Made by a program: the position numbers and the translations under genes | The notes under the pieces: generated by a model | Seen by the model: only the letters and a program-made list of their open reading frames with translations | Databases searched by the model: none | Told to the model about the DNA's origin: nothing | Shown here: one piece after another, positions 28,312-36,081 of the stretch | Layout of the letters: the number at the start of each line of letters is the position of its first letter | How positions within the stretch are numbered: the first letter of the stretch is position 1 | From: JBLRWS01 sp047921075 | GTDB taxonomy: Bacteria; Bacteroidota; Rhodothermia; Balneolales; Balneolaceae | Length of the DNA: 44,263 nt | Direction of reading: 5' to 3' | Assembly: GCA_047921075.1 (NCBI GenBank) | Contig: JBLRWS010000016.1 | Coordinates: forward strand, 1 to 44,263

Positions 28312-28959
28312 TTAGTCGTCCTGTCCGTTATTCTGCCCGGAGAGAAGTTCTGTGAGCCGAATAATTTGCTCATCGTAATGTTCACGCCGGTCGGCATGAA
28401 TCGATCGCAGTTTTTTGTACGTATCGATGGCTGCAGAATAGTTGTTCTGCTTTTCGTGGATCAGTGCCAGCGTTTCAGTGACAATATCATCAACCTGCGT
28501 AGATAGCTTGCTTAGATCGTCTTGCTCGCTTTTGTCATCAGCCGATAATTTGATCTTTTTACTTTCGGCATCCGATAATTTTTCGATCAGTGCGTCCAGA
28601 TCGGAGATGGGTACAGTCGATTCCTCTTCGTCCGAACTGTGAATGGAGCGCAAGCGCACAGGCTGTATCGGTTCCGGTTCCCAGGCGCCAAAATGGTTGG
28701 GATGCGAAAGGAAATAATGAAGCTTATCCATAAACGGGCTTCCGGGTGCCAGAATTTTCGCTTTCCAGGCAAACTGGGTGGCTTCTTGCCGGTTGCCGTG
28801 CCGATGGTGAAGCCAGGCGAGGAAAAAGCAGCCCACGGCATCTGTTCCTCGCTTGTTCAGGTTCTTTTCAAGCCGCTGCAGGGTTTTTTCCGGGTCTTTC
28901 TCGAACTGCTCGAGATAGAGACTGTAAGATGCGGGTATCTGTTCATTCTCTAGATTCAT
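28312..28959 (-). CDS. TPR-containing protein of unknown function
   Basis: 215 residues without a signal peptide. Two TPR-like helix pairs are visible: GTDAVGCFFLAWLHHRHGNRQEATQFA near residues 38-64 and VTETLALIHEKQNNYSAAIDTYKKL near 159-183, separated by a Ser/Asp/Glu-rich linker. The start ATG follows the lptE stop directly (TGAGATG), so it is translationally coupled to lptE and belongs to the regulator-lptE-TPR operon. Probably a cytoplasmic adaptor; no further function can be read. Confidence 0.8.
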   Translation of the reverse strand: MNLENEQIPASYSLYLEQFEKDPEKTLQRLEKNLNKRGTDAVGCFFLAWLHHRHGNRQEATQFAWKAKILAPGSPFMDKLHYFLSHPNHFGAWEPEPIQPVRLRSIHSSDEEESTVPISDLDALIEKLSDAESKKIKLSADDKSEQDDLSKLSTQVDDIVTETLALIHEKQNNYSAAIDTYKKLRSIHADRREHYDEQIIRLTELLSGQNNGQDD

Positions 28960-28960
28960 C

Positions 28961-29476
28961 TCACCAATTGCTTACGGCATCGTTAAACGCGTTATCGGCT
29001 ATTTGCTGCAGAGCGGTTTCGGCTGCTTCCAGCTCCCCATCCACCGGATTCTCCAGTACATCGTATGTGGCGGAACCGCTAAACGATTTAGAGTACAGAG
29101 GCTGTTCTTCATTCGCAAATTGAAACGTAGCGCGAACGGTAATTTGAATTTCATTCAGGTTGGCTTGCTCGTCTCCGCGGATGCTAAATGGCCGATTTTG
29201 GTATCCCTGGATCGTTCCTTCAATGAACGAATCGGAATTCTCGCGATCGTTGGTAAGGTTGAGCCGGCTCCGATTTACAAATCGATTTACGAGAGCGCGG
29301 TTCAGCCGATCGCTTAAATCTCCCAGCCCACTTTGCGAATTATCCGGGAAAAAGCTGATGTGAATCGTATTCACGTTTTGTGGGATGGACGTGCCGGTAA
29401 AACTGTAGCTCATGCACCCTCCCACAACCAGAAGCAGGAGCAGTACCAAGCCTGAATGCCATCTATTCAATCCCAT
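28961..29476 (-). CDS. lptE: LptE-like LPS-assembly lipoprotein
   Basis: 171 residues from ATG 29476, giving a signal peptide with lipobox VGGC (Cys21). The frame is open further upstream, but that would lie inside the regulator gene. The mature start CMSYSFTGTSIPQNVNTIHISFF and the helix DRLNRALVNRFVNRSRL match LptE of Bacteroidota, the lipoprotein that plugs LptD at the outer membrane during LPS insertion. The C-terminus ETALQQIADNAFNDAVSNW fits. It overlaps the end of the sigma-54 activator by 14 bases and is followed at once by the TPR gene. Confidence 0.85.
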   Translation of the reverse strand: MGLNRWHSGLVLLLLLVVGGCMSYSFTGTSIPQNVNTIHISFFPDNSQSGLGDLSDRLNRALVNRFVNRSRLNLTNDRENSDSFIEGTIQGYQNRPFSIRGDEQANLNEIQITVRATFQFANEEQPLYSKSFSGSATYDVLENPVDGELEAAETALQQIADNAFNDAVSNW

Positions 29477-30731
29477 ACTGATCCAATTTTCGATAGAGGG
29501 TACGTTCGCTGACGCCGAGCGCATCGGATGCCTTACGGCGATTACCCTCAAACTTTTTCAGGGCCTGTTCAATCAAAAATTTTTCTGCCTCCTCGATAGA
29601 TGGGATTCCATCACCGCCAAAAAATTCGTGCATCTCATCAGGGGCGTCCGCCTCATCGCCGGGGGGCGACCAGTTTATTCCAAGTGCTTCTTCCTGCTGC
29701 TTTCGGGTAAACACGGAGATATCGTTGGGGTCGACGTCGCGCGGTATGGCCTCGGGAAGTGCTTTCTGAGCGGGTTTGTCGAACGACGAGTACATGAATT
29801 TGAGGATCAACTTTTTTAGATCCGACAGGTCGGTGCGCATTTCGAGCAGGGCACGGTAGATCAGCGTTGGATCGGTTGTGGAGTTTTGAAACCCGTCTTT
29901 TTCTTCTTGTGATGACACCACCGGCAGGTTGTCGGCCGAGCCAACATGCTGGCGCCCTTTCAGGTATTTTTGAAGGGTTTGAGCATCTACAAACTGCGAC
30001 TTTTCGAGCACTACGAGCTGTTCGGCCACATTGCGCAGCTCCCGGATGTTGCCCGGCCAGCGGTAGGAGACGAGCAGCTCTTTGGCGTCATCGGAAAACC
30101 CGCGGAAAACCGAGTCGTATTTTGCCGAGTACTCTTTCACGAACTTTTTAAAAATGGGAATAATATCTTCCTGGCGTTCCCGAAGTGGGGGCAGCTTAAT
30201 TTTTACCGTATCGAGGCGATAGTAAAGATCTTCGCGAAAGGCCCCCTCTTTTACCTCTTCCCACAAATCTTTATTGGTGGCCGCAATCACGCGTACATCG
30301 CTGGTATACATCTTACTGGCCCCAACGCGGAAAAACTCACCGCTTTCCAGCACCCGTAATAATTTTACCTGTACATTTTTCGGGGTATCGCCAATTTCGT
30401 CCAGAAAAATTGTACCGCCATCCGCTTTTTCGAAATATCCTTTTCGCGCTTCGTGGGCACCGGTAAAGGAGCCTTTTTCGTGCCCAAACAGTTCACTCTC
30501 GATAATTCCCTCGGGAATTGCACCGCAATTTACGATGACAAGGTCGTTGTGTTTGCGGTTGCTGATAGCGTGAATGGCCCGGGCTGTCACATCTTTACCT
30601 ACTCCGCTTTCGCCTTGCAGCAAAACGGAGATATCGGTTTGGGCAACCTGCATAATTTTATCGGCCACATGTTTAATGGCGGCCGATTCACCCAAAAGTC
30701 CAAAGCGTTCCTGTAATGCTTCTCTGTCCAT
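29463..30731 (-). CDS. sigma-54-dependent activator (NtrC-like, no receiver domain)
   Basis: 422 residues from ATG 30731 (a TTG two codons upstream is less likely). The AAA+ core begins almost at once: Walker A GESGVGK, then GSFTGA (the GAFTGA loop with Ala to Ser), GGTIFLDEIGD (Walker B), RVLESGEFFRVG and YRWPGNIREL. A linker of about 130 residues leads to a Fis-type helix-turn-helix at the C-terminus (FEGNRRKASDALGVSERTLYRKL). It remodels sigma-54 RNA polymerase at distant enhancers. With no sensory domain it may be constitutive or controlled by a partner. It is the first gene of the operon with lptE and the TPR protein. Confidence 0.93.
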   Translation of the reverse strand: MDREALQERFGLLGESAAIKHVADKIMQVAQTDISVLLQGESGVGKDVTARAIHAISNRKHNDLVIVNCGAIPEGIIESELFGHEKGSFTGAHEARKGYFEKADGGTIFLDEIGDTPKNVQVKLLRVLESGEFFRVGASKMYTSDVRVIAATNKDLWEEVKEGAFREDLYYRLDTVKIKLPPLRERQEDIIPIFKKFVKEYSAKYDSVFRGFSDDAKELLVSYRWPGNIRELRNVAEQLVVLEKSQFVDAQTLQKYLKGRQHVGSADNLPVVSSQEEKDGFQNSTTDPTLIYRALLEMRTDLSDLKKLILKFMYSSFDKPAQKALPEAIPRDVDPNDISVFTRKQQEEALGINWSPPGDEADAPDEMHEFFGGDGIPSIEEAEKFLIEQALKKFEGNRRKASDALGVSERTLYRKLDQYGIE

Positions 30732-30907
30732 GTACAATATCGTCTTAAACTGAGCCTGTAAGATACAATTCCTCTGGCAAAAGGGAGATGCAGGAAAGTA
30801 GAATAAATTACAAAAATTGGTTTAGACTCTGTAAAGAGGGTTTTTGCCGTGTCTGTATCTTTACTTTCCCGCGAAAAGTCTGTTCCTTTAAGAAACAAAG
30901 AATCTCT

Positions 30908-32659
30908 ATGGAATATCCACTTTTTACCGACGAATTTGAAAAGAAACTAACGGCCCATTTTCGCTTTATTTACGGAGAGGAACGGGTGCCCTTTTGCCTG
31001 GACGAAATGCACCGGCTTTTGAAGGAGTTTGAACGCTCTCCGGCTGATACATCCATCACGATATCAGACGTTTGGACACATCAAGACCATATTCTGATTA
31101 CGTACGGTGATATGGTTCGGGCGCGGCGCGAGGAGGCGGTGTCCTGCCTGTGCAAATTGCGCCAGTTTTTGAATGAGGAACTTCACGGTGTGATTTCCAC
31201 GGTGCATATTCTGCCGTTTTACCCAAGTTCGTCCGACGATGGATTTTCGGTGGTGGATTATGTGCGGGTCGATTCGAGTCTTGGCGGATGGGATGATATT
31301 GAATCACTGAGCGGCGATTATCGGGTGATGGCCGATCTGGTTATGAATCACGCCTCGCGCCACAGCAGCTGGTTTAAAAACTATTTGAAAGGCAACGAAC
31401 CCTACAAGGATTTTTTTATTGAGGTAGATCCAACCACGGATGTCAGTGATGTTACCCGGCCGCGCAGCACACCGCTCCTCACACCTGTGCACACCGAAAA
31501 CGGCGAAAAATTTGTGTGGACCACCTTCAGTGCCGATCAGGTAGACGTCAACTTTGCCAATCCGGTACTGTTGTTTCGCTTCATTAAAATTTTTCTGTTT
31601 TACCTGAGTAAAGGGGTCAATATGCTGCGTCTTGATGCAGTAGCCTATATCTGGAAAGAGCTCGGCACAAACTGTATTCACCTTCCCGAAACACACGAAA
31701 TTGTAAAATTGATGCGCACGCTGGCCGATCACTACGCGCCAACTTCCACACTCATTACCGAAACCAATGTGCCGCATAAAGAGAATATCAGCTATTTTGG
31801 CGATGGGGATGAGGCGCACATGGTGTATCAGTTCAGCTTGCCTCCGCTTTTGCTCCACGCCATTTTGACTGAAAAAGCGACCTATCTGACACAGTGGGCA
31901 ACCACGCTGAACGATCTGCCACCCAACTGTACCTACTTTAATTTTACATCATCTCATGATGGTATTGGTGTGCGTCCACTCGAAGGGCTGGTTCCAGCCC
32001 AAGAGTTTGCCGAGCTGGTAGAGGGCATCAAGAAGCGCGGCGGGTTTGTTTCCGAAAAACAGAATGCGGATGGTTCGCTGAGCCCGTACGAACTGAACAT
32101 CACCTATTTTGATGCCTTCTCGGAGCCCAACGGATCGGGGCGCCTTCAGGAGAAACGGTATCTCTGTTCGCAAATTCTTATGCTGAGTTTTCAGGGAGTA
32201 CCGGGCATCTATTTTCATAATTTGACGGCCACTCGTAACAATATGCACGGGGTGCGAACCACCGGTCGCTATCGCACTATTAACCGCAAAAAGTGGCTGT
32301 ATGATGAACTGACGGATGAATTGAACGATCCCGACACCACCACTCATCGGATTTTTTACCGGTATAAGGAGATTCTCACTACCCGAAAAAAACACCCGGC
32401 ATTTCATCCGTTTGGTTCGCAGCGTGTGATGAATATTGATGATGAGATTTTTTGCATGGAACGGCAATCACCCGACGGACGTGAGACGATATTGGTGCTG
32501 GCCAATGTGAGCGGTGCCAGTCAAAAACGATCGCTTTCTGACGGCGAACTTCCAATTCTGGCTGACCGGGCGTATGTGGATCTGCTGAGCAATAGCGAAT
32601 GCATTCAGAATGGCCAGCTGGTGCTGGATCCGTACCAAGTGGCGTGGGTGTTGGTGTAG
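30908..32659 (+). CDS. GH13_18 sugar phosphorylase (sucrose/glucosylglycerate phosphorylase type)
   Basis: 583 residues from ATG 30908; the frame is open back to 30788 but that part (rich in Cys, Phe, Arg) reads as non-coding. The barrel motifs are intact: ADLVMNHAS, nucleophile Asp243 in MLRLDAVAYIWKE, acid/base Glu285 in LITETNVPHKENISYFG, and Asp351 in TSSHDGIGVRPLEG. These are the motifs of subfamily GH13_18, which phosphorolyses sucrose, glucosylglycerol or glucosylglycerate. With a glucosyl-3-phosphoglycerate synthase in the window, glucosylglycerate is a plausible substrate; this is inference. No signal peptide: cytoplasmic. DUF427 follows 63 bases later. Confidence 0.88.
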   Translation: MEYPLFTDEFEKKLTAHFRFIYGEERVPFCLDEMHRLLKEFERSPADTSITISDVWTHQDHILITYGDMVRARREEAVSCLCKLRQFLNEELHGVISTVHILPFYPSSSDDGFSVVDYVRVDSSLGGWDDIESLSGDYRVMADLVMNHASRHSSWFKNYLKGNEPYKDFFIEVDPTTDVSDVTRPRSTPLLTPVHTENGEKFVWTTFSADQVDVNFANPVLLFRFIKIFLFYLSKGVNMLRLDAVAYIWKELGTNCIHLPETHEIVKLMRTLADHYAPTSTLITETNVPHKENISYFGDGDEAHMVYQFSLPPLLLHAILTEKATYLTQWATTLNDLPPNCTYFNFTSSHDGIGVRPLEGLVPAQEFAELVEGIKKRGGFVSEKQNADGSLSPYELNITYFDAFSEPNGSGRLQEKRYLCSQILMLSFQGVPGIYFHNLTATRNNMHGVRTTGRYRTINRKKWLYDELTDELNDPDTTTHRIFYRYKEILTTRKKHPAFHPFGSQRVMNIDDEIFCMERQSPDGRETILVLANVSGASQKRSLSDGELPILADRAYVDLLSNSECIQNGQLVLDPYQVAWVLV

Positions 32660-32722
32660 TACTGCGAACGATTATACGGGCTCTGCGATTGAAGAGAAGG
32701 ATCGCCAATCAATCAAAACCGT

Positions 32723-33238
32723 ATGTGGAGTTATACCGGTAATCAACGCCCGTCATTCGCAAAAGAGCCAAAAGATGGAGAGGAGTCGGTATGGGACTAC
32801 CCTCGTCCGCCCGCGCTGCAACCCGACCAACGGCTGGTGGAGGTTCGCTTTGAGGGGAAACGGATTGCCCAAAGCCGGAATTGTTTCCGGGTGCTGGAAA
32901 CGGCCAGTCCGCCTACGTTTTATCTGCCACCGGGCGATGTGAACCGGGAGTTTCTGGAACAGGTTTCGGGATCATCCTACTGCGAATGGAAAGGGTCGGC
33001 TACGTATTGGGATGTGGTTGTCGGTTCACATCGTGCAGGCCGCGCGGCGTGGTCGTATCATCAGCCATCCGAGCGATTTCGGGAGATTGACGGTTTCTTT
33101 TCCTTTTATGCAGCCAACGTAGATTGCTTTGTGGATGGCGAGGCTGTGCGCCCACAGGGCGGCGGTTTTTACGGCGGCTGGGTAACCGATGAAATTGTGG
33201 GCCCCTGGAAAGGAGAGCCCGATACCGGCCACTGGTAA
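32723..33238 (+). CDS. DUF427 domain protein
   Basis: 171 residues. ESVWDYPRPPALQPD, VEVRFEGKRIAQSR, RVLETASPPTFYLPPGDV, YCEWKGSATYWDVVVG and the final region FYGGWVTDEIVGPWKGEP match the DUF427 family, a small barrel-like domain of unknown function. Cytoplasmic. It lies 63 bases after the phosphorylase on the same strand. Its last 20 codons are included in a 122-bp repeat whose second copy lies at 35666-35787, where the rest of the gene is absent. Confidence 0.9.
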   Translation: MWSYTGNQRPSFAKEPKDGEESVWDYPRPPALQPDQRLVEVRFEGKRIAQSRNCFRVLETASPPTFYLPPGDVNREFLEQVSGSSYCEWKGSATYWDVVVGSHRAGRAAWSYHQPSERFREIDGFFSFYAANVDCFVDGEAVRPQGGGFYGGWVTDEIVGPWKGEPDTGHW

Positions 33239-33297
33239 GGAGCGTTTTTGAGAGTGCGGTTTAGTGGCAGTGGTTGTGGGCGTCCGACCAAACGGTG
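33176..33297 (+). repeat. 122-bp direct repeat, left copy
   Basis: This segment matches 35666-35787 at 119 of 122 positions, with an offset of exactly 2490 bases. It covers the last 20 codons of the DUF427 gene, the spacer, and the last 11 codons of the SEC-C gene on the opposite strand (reading TVWSDAHNHCH). In this copy the DUF427 end is functional and the SEC-C end is an orphan fragment. All three mismatches (33243, 33245, 33249) lie between the two stop codons. Confidence 0.97.
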
Positions 33298-33323
33298 TCT
33301 TAGAACAAGGGAGTAGTCACGGC

Positions 33324-33986
33324 TTAGGGGGCAGGCAACTCTGCCAGACGCTGAAGCCAATAGTAAGGTACAACGCCTTCCACAACCCAGCCGTTCGCAA
33401 TGGTTGTTGGAATGCGGGTAATTTGCAGTTCGTCGCTTATTGCCATACCAGTATTAATTGTGTCTATTGTCTGTTCTTCCTCCAGACACAAGAGAAACTC
33501 TGCCACACCGGGGATACCGGCCCGGAAGGCGATCGCTTCCCATTCACGGTTTTCGAGATGTTGCTGTTGCTCGAAAAGGAGTCCGTGATACGCCTCAAAA
33601 AATCCTTGTTCGCGGGCACACTCTGCTGCGATGGCTGCTTCTAACGCATACTCATGAGTAGGTAAAGGGTAATGTATGTGAAGTATCTCAACCGTGCCGG
33701 CATAGTATTTTTCGAGTTGGGCGAGTTCCGTCTGCATCTCTTTACAGAATGGACACTGATAATCATAAAATTTTACGATGGTGAGATCTACGTTTGACTC
33801 TGTTTTCCGTACTTTTTGTACAACGTTCGTTTCCCACTCCTGCAAATAGCGCAACGGATCTGGATTCGGAGTATAATTCGTAAAAAAAAGCCGGTGAAGT
33901 GCTAACCCTGCCACAATTACGGCAACGGTTACCAAGAAGCCGGTAAAAAGTGTGCTCGCAGTTATGTTTTGATTCGATAACTCCAT
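33324..33986 (-). CDS. membrane-anchored DsbA-like thiol oxidoreductase
   Basis: 220 residues. One N-terminal membrane helix (~13-32), then a DSBA-like thioredoxin fold: FYDYQCPFCKEM gives the active site Cys78-Pro-Phe-Cys81, a helical insert (EAAIAAECAREQGFFEAYHGLLFEQQ) and the cis-Pro loop RIPTT near residue 192. It should face the periplasm and form, break or isomerise disulfides. It is the last gene of the three-gene unit in the repeat-flanked insert, 18 bases after the propeller gene; the first gene encodes an eight-Cys exported peptide, a natural substrate candidate. Confidence 0.9.
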   Translation of the reverse strand: MELSNQNITASTLFTGFLVTVAVIVAGLALHRLFFTNYTPNPDPLRYLQEWETNVVQKVRKTESNVDLTIVKFYDYQCPFCKEMQTELAQLEKYYAGTVEILHIHYPLPTHEYALEAAIAAECAREQGFFEAYHGLLFEQQQHLENREWEAIAFRAGIPGVAEFLLCLEEEQTIDTINTGMAISDELQITRIPTTIANGWVVEGVVPYYWLQRLAELPAP

Positions 33987-34004
33987 GGTTTTTAAATGCT
34001 TTAT

Positions 34005-35054
34005 TTACTGCTCTGGAAACCACTCCCGCAGGTTGTTGGGGTATTTTTTAAGGGTATATACATCGCCCCGGCTCTCGCGCACATACAAAAACTGATCATC
34101 AACGGTAATATCGTTGGGATAATCCACAGTTCGGAGTGTGCCTATGTAATCACCTGTTTCGTTGCTGTAGATATCGATGTAAGTAAAAGCAGGGTCTCCA
34201 TTATGATGGGGAAGTGCAACGATGTAATCACCCCAAACATCAAAATTGAAAAAGCCCCAAAGTGCCCCCGGGGAATAGCGCCTGGCTGTAAAATCATCAC
34301 CGGCAGGAAACGTTACGTAATTGTGTTCACTTGGCCAGTCATCAACGGTGGTTTTTGAAAAGAGAAGCTCACCTTCTGTTGTATATTTTTTCAAGATGGA
34401 TTCTGGTCTTCCCGCAAAATAGAAGTGATCATTTTGGACAAATATTCGTCCACCAAACTGTAACGGATTGTGTTCTCTCACGTTTTCGAGTTTTACAAAT
34501 TGGTGGAGAATATCTCCCTCAAGGTTGACAATATTGACGAGAAAGTCGTCGGTGATGTTTGAAAAAAGAAGCAGCTTGTCATCTCCCTGAAAAGCCAGCC
34601 GGCTAGGCCGTGTAGTTGTTAAAACGAATTCGTTGATCAGGTTTCCATCGTGATCTGTGATTAAAATCTTCAGTCCACCTCGATCAAGCAAAGCAAGCTT
34701 GTCTTGTGAAGCGTCAAAATGCATAAAAGAACGAATCTCATCTGGACCACTTCCCTCATCTTTTGCAAAAGAGTAGACCACCTCTAACCGATCTTTGTCG
34801 AGAACATTCACTTTTCGGAAATCTGCTTCACTCAAAAAAATGTATTGGTTTGCTGATTTCATGAAACTCGGACTGAAAATATCAAGAGAGTGAAGGTCAA
34901 CTTGCTGAACGGCCTTAAGATCTTGTACGAACTGTCGTTCAGTGCTGGGTTGTGACGATTTTTCAAAAAAAGTGGCGGCAGTTTCTGCATACTCAGGTGG
35001 ATTAGAGCAAGCGCTTATAAACAAGAAAAGAAGTGATGTTAAATAAAATCTCAT
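34005..35054 (-). CDS. 6-bladed beta-propeller lipoprotein
   Basis: 349 residues with lipobox ISAC (Cys16). Blade-like repeats run through the mature protein: FMKSANQYIFLSEADFRKVNVLD, FDASQDKLALLDRGGLKILITDHDG, FVQNDHFYFAGRPESILKKYTTEGE, GDYIVALPHHNGDPAFTYIDIYS. It belongs to the same broad family as the lipoprotein at 15373-16452 but is not close to it. It is the middle gene of the insert, 62 bases after the Cys-rich peptide gene and 18 before the DsbA-like gene. In Bacteroidota such propellers often neighbour small exported peptides (NVEALA-type), which fits. Function unknown. Confidence 0.82.
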   Translation of the reverse strand: MRFYLTSLLFLFISACSNPPEYAETAATFFEKSSQPSTERQFVQDLKAVQQVDLHSLDIFSPSFMKSANQYIFLSEADFRKVNVLDKDRLEVVYSFAKDEGSGPDEIRSFMHFDASQDKLALLDRGGLKILITDHDGNLINEFVLTTTRPSRLAFQGDDKLLLFSNITDDFLVNIVNLEGDILHQFVKLENVREHNPLQFGGRIFVQNDHFYFAGRPESILKKYTTEGELLFSKTTVDDWPSEHNYVTFPAGDDFTARRYSPGALWGFFNFDVWGDYIVALPHHNGDPAFTYIDIYSNETGDYIGTLRTVDYPNDITVDDQFLYVRESRGDVYTLKKYPNNLREWFPEQ

Positions 35055-35116
35055 GAAGAAATAAATAAGTACGTTTACGATAATTTTTATCGTAAACGTA
35101 CAGGTTAAAATGAAAA

Positions 35117-35362
35117 TTAACCGATATCTGGATTGGCTTCGGCTTCGCCTTTATTACACTCGATAAATTCACCGGTGCTCTGTGACTGTAGAAGGCCACA
35201 AAAGTCTTCGGAACCTCCACAATCATCCCCAAAACATCCGGTACATCCGCCGGTGCAGGTTCTGCATTCGGGACAGGCCAGGGCCGGGGCCGGGGTGGTG
35301 AGTGTGTATCCTCCAAATCCGATGACAAGGAGTGCTGCAATATTCAGAATGGTTTTTTTCAT
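35117..35362 (-). CDS. small Cys-rich exported peptide
   Basis: 81 residues from ATG 35362, which has AGAGG six bases upstream; another ATG lies at 35368. An N-terminal signal peptide ends at PALA before Cys, probably cut by signal peptidase I since the lipobox is not canonical. The mature part (about 50 residues) starts CPECRTCTGGCTGCFGDDC and has eight Cys spaced CxxCxxCxxxCxxC, then three more singly. I do not recognise the family; the position beside a beta-propeller lipoprotein recalls NVEALA-type peptides, and the Cys pattern could hold disulfides or a metal. First gene of the inserted unit. Confidence 0.72.
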   Translation of the reverse strand: MKKTILNIAALLVIGFGGYTLTTPAPALACPECRTCTGGCTGCFGDDCGGSEDFCGLLQSQSTGEFIECNKGEAEANPDIG

Positions 35363-35408
35363 GATCATCCTCTTTTTGTTGAACGGTTGTAATACACAAC
35401 TTAATTAC

Positions 35409-35425
35409 AAAAAAAAAGGGGGGGG
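35409..35425 (-). repeat. homopolymer tract A9G8 (C8T9 on the coding strand)
   Basis: Nine A followed by eight G on the plus strand lie 47 bases upstream of the peptide start. On the peptide's strand the order is CTTGCC-type sequence, the C/T tract, then TAATTA, so the tract could be the spacer of a promoter. Contiguous C tracts of this length are prone to slipping, in the cell and in sequencing. Confidence 0.7.
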
Positions 35426-35488
35426 CAAGTCTTATTTGTCACAATTTTATAACATTTTCTCCTGTTGCATCTGAGGTTGAGCTTTATG

Positions 35489-35665
35489 TTTACTGCCCTG
35501 AACACCACTCCCGCAGGTTGTTGAAGTGTTTTTCGGGTTCAAACGCAGCCTTTTCTTTGAACAATGTACATGAAATCGTTGTTGAAAGGGGATTTTCTTT
35601 GGAAACCCGAGCTGTTAAAAGTATCCGGTTAATTCGTTTCCGCTCGGTTGTACTTTTTAGAATTG
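35489..35665 (-). pseudogene. remnant of a second propeller-gene 3' end
   Basis: The segment 35489-35534 is about 85% identical to 34004-34049, the 3' end of the intact propeller gene; it encodes FNNLREWCSGQ-stop against YPNNLREWFPEQ-stop. The frame stays open upstream to the repeat edge at 35665 (about 58 codons), but the rest does not resemble the propeller. It has no start and is cut by the repeat. It looks like the tail of a lost gene carried in with the insert. Confidence 0.5.
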
Positions 35666-35787
35666 GGCTGGGTAACCGATGAAATTGTGGGCCCCTGGAA
35701 AGGAGAGCCCGATACCGGCCACTGGTAAGGAGTGATTTAGAGAGTGCGGTTTAGTGGCAGTGGTTGTGGGCGTCCGACCAAACGGTG
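35666..35787 (+). repeat. 122-bp direct repeat, right copy
   Basis: Second copy of 33176-33297. Here the DUF427 part is an orphan (only GWVTDEIVGPWKGEPDTGHW and its stop), while the SEC-C end belongs to the intact gene. Together the two copies frame 2368 bases of inserted DNA that looks more AT-rich than the flanks. Confidence 0.97.
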
Positions 35788-35987
35788 CCGGGCGGGCAGT
35801 CAATTGGCCCGCTGCCGCTGGTGATGGAGAGTAACAGAATGAAAAGGCTGGCGATAACGGCCAAGCCAATCACAATCATTGCAAATTTCGACTTGTTGCC
35901 CGACTGATCTTTCCCCAGGCAGCAATTTTTGTACTTCTTTCCGCTGCCGCAGTGGCAAGCGTCATTTCGGTTCGGTGTATTGGCCAT
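35751..35987 (-). CDS. SEC-C motif membrane protein
   Basis: 78 residues. The N-terminus RNDACHCGSGKKYKNCCLG is a complete SEC-C zinc motif (Cys11, Cys13, Cys22, Cys23), as found at the end of SecA and in small stand-alone proteins. One membrane helix follows (~34-57), then a short tail with two Cys and His residues (DCPPGTVWSDAHNHCH). It probably has its zinc motif in the cytoplasm. Its last 11 codons are duplicated at 33261-33297. Exact role unknown. Confidence 0.82.
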   Translation of the reverse strand: MANTPNRNDACHCGSGKKYKNCCLGKDQSGNKSKFAMIVIGLAVIASLFILLLSITSGSGPIDCPPGTVWSDAHNHCH

Positions 35988-36081
35988 CTATAAATTCTGA
36001 AATTGTGATCGGTCTGTAGGGCAAGTATAGGATGAGAATCGCGAAAACCCAAAACCTAAAGGCGTCATTTTACCGGATTTT

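Noticed and set aside
30788..30907. 40-residue N-terminal extension of the sugar phosphorylase
   Set aside because: The sequence is rich in Cys, Phe and Arg and unlike the family; MEYPLFTDEFEKKL from 30908 is a natural start.
33298..35665. Insertion sequence or integron explanation for the insert
   Set aside because: There is no transposase, integrase, terminal inverted repeat or short target duplication; the 122-bp flanks point to homologous recombination instead.
35657..35869. Open frame spanning the right repeat and the SEC-C gene
   Set aside because: It is a shadow of the repeat and the SEC-C gene; its composition (Pro, Ala, Thr, Ser) is that of an antisense-type frame.
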